Assembly: GCF_000331775.1 (NCBI RefSeq) | Contig: NZ_CAPJ01000478.1 | Span: 1-5,737 of the forward strand | DNA from: Xanthomonas translucens pv. translucens DSM 18974 | GTDB lineage: Bacteria > Pseudomonadota > Gammaproteobacteria > Xanthomonadales > Xanthomonadaceae | Direction of reading: 5' to 3' | DNA: 5,737 bases | Part shown: positions 1-3,673 of the stretch, piece after piece | Numbering within the stretch: position 1 is the stretch's first letter | Layout: the number at the start of each line of letters is the position of its first letter | Notes under the pieces: generated by a model | Seen by the model: only the letters and a program-made list of their open reading frames with translations | Databases searched by the model: none | Told to the model about the DNA's origin: nothing | Position numbers and translations under genes: made by a program

Positions 1-1
1 C

Positions 2-175
2 AGCTTCGCCGCGCTGGACCTGGACCGCGACGGCCGCATCGGCCGCGCCGAGGCCGCCGCGGACCCGGTCCTGCGCGAAACCTTCGACACGTTCGACGCC
101 GATGCCGACGGTGCGCTGTCGCGCGAAGAGTACGCGCACTACCAACCCGGCCCCGGCGACCCTGCGGCGCAATAA
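2..175 (+). CDS. EF-hand domain protein, C-terminal part (5' end outside window)
   Basis: This is the end of a gene that begins before the window; the frame is open from position 2 and stops at TAA 173-175, giving 57 visible residues. Two canonical EF-hand calcium-binding loops can be read. The first is DLDRDGRIGRAE, with Asp at loop positions 1, 3 and 5, Gly at 6, Ile at 8 and Glu at 12. The second is DADADGALSREE, with the same Asp/Gly/Leu/Glu pattern. The paired loops match the family norm, so the protein probably binds Ca2+ as a sensor or buffer. Many Xanthomonas EF-hand proteins are small and exported, but the N-terminus is not visible, so location cannot be judged. The tail after the second loop is short and Pro/Gly-rich. 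The next gene starts 21 nt downstream on the same strand, so co-transcription is possible. The specific role is unknown. Confidence 0.85.
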   Translation, partial: SFAALDLDRDGRIGRAEAAADPVLRETFDTFDADADGALSREEYAHYQPGPGDPAAQ

Positions 176-197
176 TCGCGCTGCTATGCTTGCGCGA
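171..197 (+). promoter_or_regulatory. Possible -10 elements just upstream of the HAD gene
   Basis: Two -10-like hexamers sit in the short gap before the ATG at 197. AATAAT (171-176) matches TATAAT at 5 of 6 positions and overlaps the stop codon of the EF-hand gene. TATGCT (185-190) matches at 4 of 6 and ends 6 nt before the ATG, which would give a leaderless mRNA. No good -35 box is visible for either. TATGCT lies between 6-nt inverted arms, TCGCGC (176-181) and GCGCGA (192-197). No Shine-Dalgarno sequence precedes the ATG, which favours leaderless or very short-leader transcription or translational coupling to the upstream gene. Confidence 0.35.
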
Positions 198-964
198 TGC
201 CCACGCCTGCCGCTCTGCGTTCCTCCGCCATCGCCCTGGTCGGTTTCGACGGCGACGATACCTTGTGGAAGAGCGAGGACTACTACCGCGACGCCGAAGC
301 CGCGTTCGAGGCCATTCTCGGCCAGTACCTGGACCTGCGCGATGCCGGCACGCTGCAGCATCTGCTGGCGGTGGAGCGGCGCAACCTGAAGGTATTCGGA
401 TACGGCGCCAAGGGCATGACCCTGTCGATGATCGAGGCGGCGATCGAGCTGACCGAGGCGCGCATTGCCGCACGCGACCTGCAGCGCATCGTCGAGATCG
501 GCCGCGCCACGCTGCAGCATCCGGTGGAGGTGATCGCCGGCGTGCGCGAGGCGGTGGCGGCGATCGCCGCCGAGTTCGAGGTGGTGCTGATCACCAAGGG
601 CGACCTGTTCCACCAGGAGGCGAAGATCGCGCAGTCCGGGCTGGGCGCGCTGTTCCCGCGCATCGAGATCGTGTCGGAGAAGGATCCCCAGACCTACGCC
701 AAGGTGCTGGCCGAATTCGGCGTCTGTGCCGAGCGTTTCGTGATGATCGGCAATTCGCTGCGTTCGGATGTGGAGCCGGTGATCGCGCTCGGCGGCTGGG
801 GCATCTACACCCCGTACGCCACCACCTGGGCGCACGAGGCCGAGCATGGCCTGTCCGCCGACGAGCCGCGCCTGCGTGAAGTGGCCACGGCTGCGGACTG
901 GCCGCAGGCGGTGGCCGAGCTGAACCGGCATGCGGCCAGCCAGGGCCCGGCGCTTTCCGCGTAA
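197..964 (+). CDS. HAD-superfamily hydrolase (phosphatase-like)
   Basis: This is a complete 255-residue protein with all haloacid dehalogenase superfamily motifs. Motif I is FDGDDTLW (residues 17-24), with Asp18 as the expected nucleophile and Asp20 as the general acid/base. Motif II is LITKGD (131-136), with Thr133. The motif III lysine is Lys162 in VSEKDPQTY. Motif IV is GNSLRSD (185-191), with Asp191 as a Mg2+ ligand. Residues of about 29-105 between motifs I and II are helical and fit a C1-type cap, so this is a subfamily I enzyme. It is most likely a cytoplasmic Mg2+-dependent phosphatase acting on a small phosphorylated metabolite; the substrate cannot be read from the sequence. The length is normal for the family and no signal peptide is seen. 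The ATG at 197 was chosen because motif I follows 17 residues in and the upstream gene ends 21 nt before. It stops at TAA 962-964. Confidence 0.9.
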   Translation: MPTPAALRSSAIALVGFDGDDTLWKSEDYYRDAEAAFEAILGQYLDLRDAGTLQHLLAVERRNLKVFGYGAKGMTLSMIEAAIELTEARIAARDLQRIVEIGRATLQHPVEVIAGVREAVAAIAAEFEVVLITKGDLFHQEAKIAQSGLGALFPRIEIVSEKDPQTYAKVLAEFGVCAERFVMIGNSLRSDVEPVIALGGWGIYTPYATTWAHEAEHGLSADEPRLREVATAADWPQAVAELNRHAASQGPALSA

Positions 965-983
965 GACGGTCGGCGAAACCCGC

Positions 984-995
984 GCCTGTCCAGGC
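984..995 (+). terminator. Small hairpin after the HAD gene, weak terminator candidate
   Basis: GCCTGTCCAGGC is self-complementary (GCCT-GTCC-AGGC) and lies about 20 nt after the HAD stop codon. No T-run follows, so termination here is doubtful. The rest of 965-1138 shows no gene, RNA or clear repeat on either strand. Confidence 0.2.
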
Positions 996-1138
996 TCCCG
1001 GCGTTGCTTGCAGTGGCGCGGGCGGCGGGCCTGGGCGTGCTCGGGAGTGCGCCGTGCGTCGGCCGGCGCGTCCCGCGAGGCCTTGAACAGAGCCAGGCCG
1101 ATCGGGGGTGGCGCATCGAGCGCCGCCGCCGGCTGTGC

Positions 1139-1173
1139 CTGACAGCGCTGCCGGCATCCGGCAGAATCGCGCC
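1139..1173 (+). promoter_or_regulatory. Sigma70-type promoter of the secreted-protein gene, probably leaderless
   Basis: The -35 box CTGACA (1139-1144) matches TTGACA at 5 of 6 positions. A spacer of exactly 17 nt leads to the -10 box CAGAAT (1162-1167), which matches TATAAT at 4 of 6. The ATG at 1174 begins 6 nt after the -10, where transcription would normally start. The mRNA is therefore predicted to be leaderless or nearly so, in keeping with the absence of a Shine-Dalgarno sequence before this start. The layout also supports 1174 rather than the upstream in-frame ATG at 1108 as the true start. Confidence 0.65.
1148..1164. promoter_or_regulatory. Perfect 17-bp palindrome in promoter spacer, candidate operator
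   Basis: CTGCCGG-CAT-CCGGCAG is a perfect inverted repeat with 7-bp arms and a 3-nt centre. It lies between the -35 and -10 boxes and covers the first three bases of the -10. Its centre is about 18 bp before the predicted transcription start, a typical place for a repressor operator. It could instead be a late hairpin for the upstream gene, but that stop codon is 184 nt away and no T-run follows. The binding protein is unknown. Confidence 0.4.
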
Positions 1174-1716
1174 ATGTCGCTCCGCTTGCGCTCCGCCTGT
1201 CTGATCCTGCCGCTGGCGCTGTGCCTGGCGGGCGCAGCTTTGGCGCAGGAGGCGCCCGCAGCCGGCGCGTCCGCGGAGGCGGTCGTGGCGCCCGGCAGCG
1301 GCGATGCCTGGGTCGACCGCCAGCTGCTGGACATCGACCGCTACGCCGCGCGCTACCCGGACAGCTTCCTGGATGAGGTGGCGCGCTACGCGCAGCTGCC
1401 GCGCGGCTATGCCGAGGCGTTGCTGCGCGAGCGCCGCTGGCCGCCGCGCGACATCTATTTCGCCTGCTTCCTGGCCAAGGCGGCGCGCTTGCCGTACCGC
1501 GAGGTGGTGCGTGCGCGGACCAGCGCCGGCCCGGCCGCCAGCTGGGCGGAGGTGGCGAACGCGTTGCAGGTCGAGCCGGGCTCGCTGCCGTACCGCGCGC
1601 TGCGCCACGCCATCGTCGCCAGCTACGACCACTGGGATCGCCCGATCGCACTGGACGCGCTATTGCGCCGCCAGCTCGGTGATCGTGCGCAACGCGACCC
1701 GGCGGCAGCGCAGTAG
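1174..1716 (+). CDS. Small secreted protein of unknown function
   Basis: This is a 180-residue protein I cannot assign to a named family. It starts with a classical Sec signal peptide: basic RLR at residues 4-6, a hydrophobic stretch up to about residue 23, and a likely cleavage site ALA|QE after residue 24. The mature protein of about 156 residues is therefore expected in the periplasm or outside the cell. A Pro/Ala-rich stretch (25-45) leads into a helical domain (46-170). Residues 92-146 follow a pattern I associate with small exported proteobacterial proteins: a DIYFACFLAKAA helix, then ASWAEVANALQVEPGSL, resembling the 'GWGEIAKELGI' type motif. There are only two cysteines, one in the signal peptide and Cys98, so no internal disulfide is expected. 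The ATG at 1174 is preferred over 1108 because it yields the signal peptide directly and sits 6 nt after a -10 box. It ends with TAG 1714-1716. Confidence 0.85.
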   Translation: MSLRLRSACLILPLALCLAGAALAQEAPAAGASAEAVVAPGSGDAWVDRQLLDIDRYAARYPDSFLDEVARYAQLPRGYAEALLRERRWPPRDIYFACFLAKAARLPYREVVRARTSAGPAASWAEVANALQVEPGSLPYRALRHAIVASYDHWDRPIALDALLRRQLGDRAQRDPAAAQ

Positions 1717-1739
1717 GCGCGGCCGACGGCGTGCAGCGA

Positions 1740-1755
1740 GCGGCCGGCAGGCCGC
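1740..1755 (+). terminator. GC-rich hairpin after the secreted-protein gene
   Basis: GCGGCC-GGCA-GGCCGC forms a perfect 6-bp all-GC stem with a 4-nt loop, starting 24 nt after the stop codon at 1716. No U-tract follows (GGTTGATGGG), so it is at best a weak intrinsic terminator or a 3'-end stabilising hairpin. Confidence 0.35.
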
Positions 1756-1810
1756 GGTTGATGGGACGCCTCCGTTTGCAAGCCCGCGGAGCCCAGTCAC
1801 AGCAGTGATG

Positions 1811-1949
1811 CCCTTGTGGGAGCGACTTCAGTCGCGACGAGCGCAGTCGCGACGCCTACCGACTCCCGCTGCTGGAGGCCGACGGCTTGGCCTCGGTGCG
1901 GGGACGGCGAGATCGATGCATCGCGACTGACGTCGCTCCCACAGGGGAC
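1811..1949. repeat. Inverted REP doublet (BIME-like element)
   Basis: Two 23-nt REP-like units face each other. The left unit (1815-1837) begins TGTGGGAGCGAC. The right unit (1921-1943) is its reverse complement and matches at 22 of 23 positions, the only difference being TTCA versus GTCA in the loop. Each unit is itself a hairpin with stem GCGAC/GTCGC (1822-1835 and 1923-1936), preceded by the GGAG tetranucleotide typical of REPs moved by RAYT transposases. CAGTCGCGACG is repeated 15 nt further on (1829-1839 and 1844-1854). Between the units lie a hairpin GAGGCC...GGCCTC (1875-1894) and the palindrome CGATGCATCG (1914-1923). The whole element can fold into one long structure and may protect mRNA 3' ends, influence termination or bind DNA-architecture proteins. 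No RAYT gene is in the window. Confidence 0.85.
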
Positions 1950-2069
1950 TTGCGGCCAGCCCGCAGGTGGTCGAAACCAGCCTCCAGCCAGGATCTTGCG
2001 CGCTCGCGGTACTCGCGTTCTCATGACGGCGATCGATGCGCATGACTGGCCGCGCCGTCGCCGCGGCGC

Positions 2070-2075
2070 GAGAAT
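2070..2075 (+). promoter_or_regulatory. Possible -10 element for hglS
   Basis: GAGAAT (2070-2075) in the context GCGAGAATAGGCG matches TATAAT at 4 of 6 positions. It would place the transcription start near 2082, with a leader of about 45 nt before the ATG at 2128. No convincing -35 is visible at 16-18 nt (TGGCCG at 2046-2051 is the best). The ribosome binding site is also weak, with only GGA at 2118-2120, 7 nt before the ATG. Confidence 0.3.
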
Positions 2076-2127
2076 AGGCGTTCTGCCGGACCTGATGCCC
2101 GGCGCTCCCGCCGCTCCGGACCTCCCG

Positions 2128-3489
2128 ATGACCACTGCCTTCGTTTCGCCCGATGCCATCCGCAGCCTGTTCGCGCAGGCCATGTCCGACATGTACCGCA
2201 CCGAGGTGCCGCTGTACGGTACGCTGATGGAGCTGGTGGCGCAGGTCAATGCGACGACCCTGGCCGCCGATCCGGCGCTGGACGCGCAACTGCAGCGCAA
2301 CGGCGAGCGTGCGCGGCTGGACCAGGAACGGCATGGTGCGATCCGTGTCGGCAGCGCCGAGGAACTGGCTACCCTGCGCCGGCTGTTCGCGGTGATGGGC
2401 ATGCATCCGGTCGGCTATTACGACCTGTCGGTGGCTGGCGTGCCGGTGCATTCCACCGCATTCAGGCCGCTCGACGCGGCGGCGCTGGAGCGCAATCCGT
2501 TCCGCGTGTTCACCTCGCTGCTGCGGCTGGAACTGATCGAGGATCCGGCGCTGCGCGCGCAGGCGGCGCAGATCCTCGCGCAGCGGCGCATCTTCACCGA
2601 AGGCGCGCTGCAGCTGATCGAGCGCGGCGAGCGCGACGGCGGCCTGGGCGAGGCCGACGCGCAGCGCTTCGTCGCCGAGGCGCTGGAAACCTTCCGCTGG
2701 CACGGCGACGCGACGGTGACGCTGCCGACCTATCGCGCGCTGAGCGATGCGCACAAGCTGATCGCCGACGTGGTCAGTTTCCACGGCCCGCACATCAACC
2801 ACCTCACCCCGCGCACGCTGGACATCGATGCGGCGCAGGCGCAGATGCTGCAGCGGGGCATCGACGCCAAGGCGGTGATCGAAGGCCCGCCGCCGCGGCG
2901 CTGCCCGATCCTGCTGCGCCAGACCAGCTTCAAGGCGCTGGAGGAAACGGTGCGCTTCCCGGCCGGCGCCGGCGCGGCCGAGGCCGGCACCCACACCGCG
3001 CGTTTCGGCGAGATCGAGCAGCGCGGGCTGGCCCTGACCCCGAAGGGCCGCGCCTTGTACGACGCCTTGCTGGAGCGTGCGCGTGCCGCCGACGGCAGCG
3101 CCGGCGGCGACTATGCCGCGCGCCTGCAGGCCGCGTTCGCCGAGTTTCCCGACGATTACGCCACGCTGCGCCGCGAAGGCCTGGGTTATTTCCGCTATGC
3201 GCTGACCGATGCCGGCCGCGCGGCGGGCGCCGCGGCGCTGGCCGGCAAGCCTGCCGAGGCCTTGCTCGCCGACGGCCTGGCCAGCGCCGACCCGATCGTC
3301 TACGAGGATTTCCTGCCGGTCAGCGCGGCGGGCATCTTCCAGTCCAACCTCGGCGGCGGCGAACAGCGTGCCTATGCCGCGCACGCCAACCGCGCCGCGT
3401 TCGAACAGGCGCTGGGTGCGGCGGTGCACGACGAATTCGCGATCTATGCCGACATCGAGCGCGCCTCGCTGCAAGCGTTGCAGAACTGA
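2128..3489 (+). CDS. hglS: 2-oxoadipate dioxygenase/decarboxylase (DUF1338, HglS/YdcJ family)
   Basis: This 453-residue cytoplasmic enzyme belongs to the DUF1338 family (VOC-like fold), typified by Pseudomonas putida HglS and related to E. coli YdcJ. HglS is an Fe(II)-dependent oxygenase that converts 2-oxoadipate, O2 and water into D-2-hydroxyglutarate and CO2 in the lysine catabolic route. From memory, HglS binds metal through His70, His226 and Glu294 and contacts substrate with Arg74. Here the equivalents are His69 (ERHGAIR), His225 (PHINHLTPR), Glu295 (RFGEIEQRG) and Arg73, all present. The near-identical numbering supports the ATG at 2128. An in-frame ATG at 2095 would add 11 residues, and the frame is open back to 1816 through a repeat. 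It ends with TGA 3487-3489. No other lysine-catabolic gene is in view. Its substrate here is inferred from the family. Confidence 0.9.
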   Translation: MTTAFVSPDAIRSLFAQAMSDMYRTEVPLYGTLMELVAQVNATTLAADPALDAQLQRNGERARLDQERHGAIRVGSAEELATLRRLFAVMGMHPVGYYDLSVAGVPVHSTAFRPLDAAALERNPFRVFTSLLRLELIEDPALRAQAAQILAQRRIFTEGALQLIERGERDGGLGEADAQRFVAEALETFRWHGDATVTLPTYRALSDAHKLIADVVSFHGPHINHLTPRTLDIDAAQAQMLQRGIDAKAVIEGPPPRRCPILLRQTSFKALEETVRFPAGAGAAEAGTHTARFGEIEQRGLALTPKGRALYDALLERARAADGSAGGDYAARLQAAFAEFPDDYATLRREGLGYFRYALTDAGRAAGAAALAGKPAEALLADGLASADPIVYEDFLPVSAAGIFQSNLGGGEQRAYAAHANRAAFEQALGAAVHDEFAIYADIERASLQALQN

Positions 3490-3503
3490 GCGCGCGGCAA
3501 GCC

Positions 3504-3524
3504 CCTCTCACCCAGAGAGAGAGG
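3504..3524. repeat. CCTCTC...GAGAGG inverted repeat
   Basis: CCTCTC (3504-3509) pairs with GAGAGG (3519-3524) across a 9-nt loop, 14 nt after the hglS stop codon. It fits the first hairpin of the intergenic repeat and could also help end hglS transcripts, though no T-run follows. Confidence 0.45.
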
Positions 3525-3538
3525 TTGGTGGGAGGATA

Positions 3539-3555
3539 GAGGCGCGAAGCGCCTC
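3539..3555. terminator. Hairpin between convergent genes, possible bidirectional terminator
   Basis: GAGGCGC-GAA-GCGCCTC is a perfect 7-bp stem with a 3-nt loop, 49 nt after the hglS stop and about 120 nt after the effector stop on the other strand. The flanks lack a strong U-tract on either strand (only ATTTGGG on the plus side). Its position between convergent genes suggests a role in termination in both directions. Confidence 0.4.
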
Positions 3556-3673
3556 GCCGATTTGGGTGTGTGACGCTGCGCCCTTACCCTTAACTCTTAC
3601 CCGGCGCTGCGGCTTGCGAAAATGGGCCATTGGCCTGGAGCAATGCAATGCGCGCCCGTTCCGTACGCGCGCG

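Larger units (their letters stand above)
1717..2127. other. 411-nt intergenic region without a gene
   Basis: The gap between the secreted-protein gene and hglS holds a GC-rich hairpin at 1740-1755, an inverted REP doublet at about 1811-1949, a short hairpin TGCGG-CCAGC-CCGCA at 1951-1965, and a possible -10 element near 2070. The hglS frame is open back to 1816, but that extension runs through the REP doublet and has no family support, so it is not counted as coding. Confidence 0.7.
3490..3673. other. Convergent intergenic region with degenerate dispersed repeat
   Basis: The 184 nt separates the ends of two convergent genes. The part from about 3500 to 3601 resembles a dispersed Xanthomonas intergenic repeat: a C/T-rich then G/A-rich hairpin, followed by GGCGCGAAGCGCC, TTTGGGTGTGTGACGCTGCGCCC and a CCCTTACCCTTA-type tail. 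The resemblance is from memory and unchecked. The part from 3602 to 3673 shows nothing I recognise. The region may mark the junction between core DNA and the acquired effector gene. Confidence 0.4.

Noticed and set aside
1108..1173. An upstream ATG at 1108 for the secreted protein
   Set aside because: It would put 22 residues before the signal peptide and place the promoter inside the coding region.
1213..1233. A possible lipoprotein signal around Cys17 of the secreted protein
   Set aside because: The residue before the cysteine is Leu (LALC) where a lipobox needs Gly, Ala or Ser, and a normal ALA|QE cleavage site lies downstream.
805..1632. A 275-codon minus-strand frame across the HAD and secreted-protein genes
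   Set aside because: It runs antisense to two genes with clear motifs and across their promoter region, and has no domain or start signal of its own.
1816..2127. A longer N-terminus for hglS, starting at 1816 or 2095
   Set aside because: The 1816 version would translate the REP repeat. The 2128 start makes the metal-binding residues fall within one position of those remembered for P. putida HglS. The 2095 start would add only 11 residues and cannot be fully excluded.
1828..3474. A 548-codon open frame on the minus strand opposite hglS
   Set aside because: It mirrors a well-supported gene in high-GC DNA, where antisense frames stay open by codon bias. Its translation is Arg/Gly/Ala-rich with no recognisable domain and it crosses the REP doublet.
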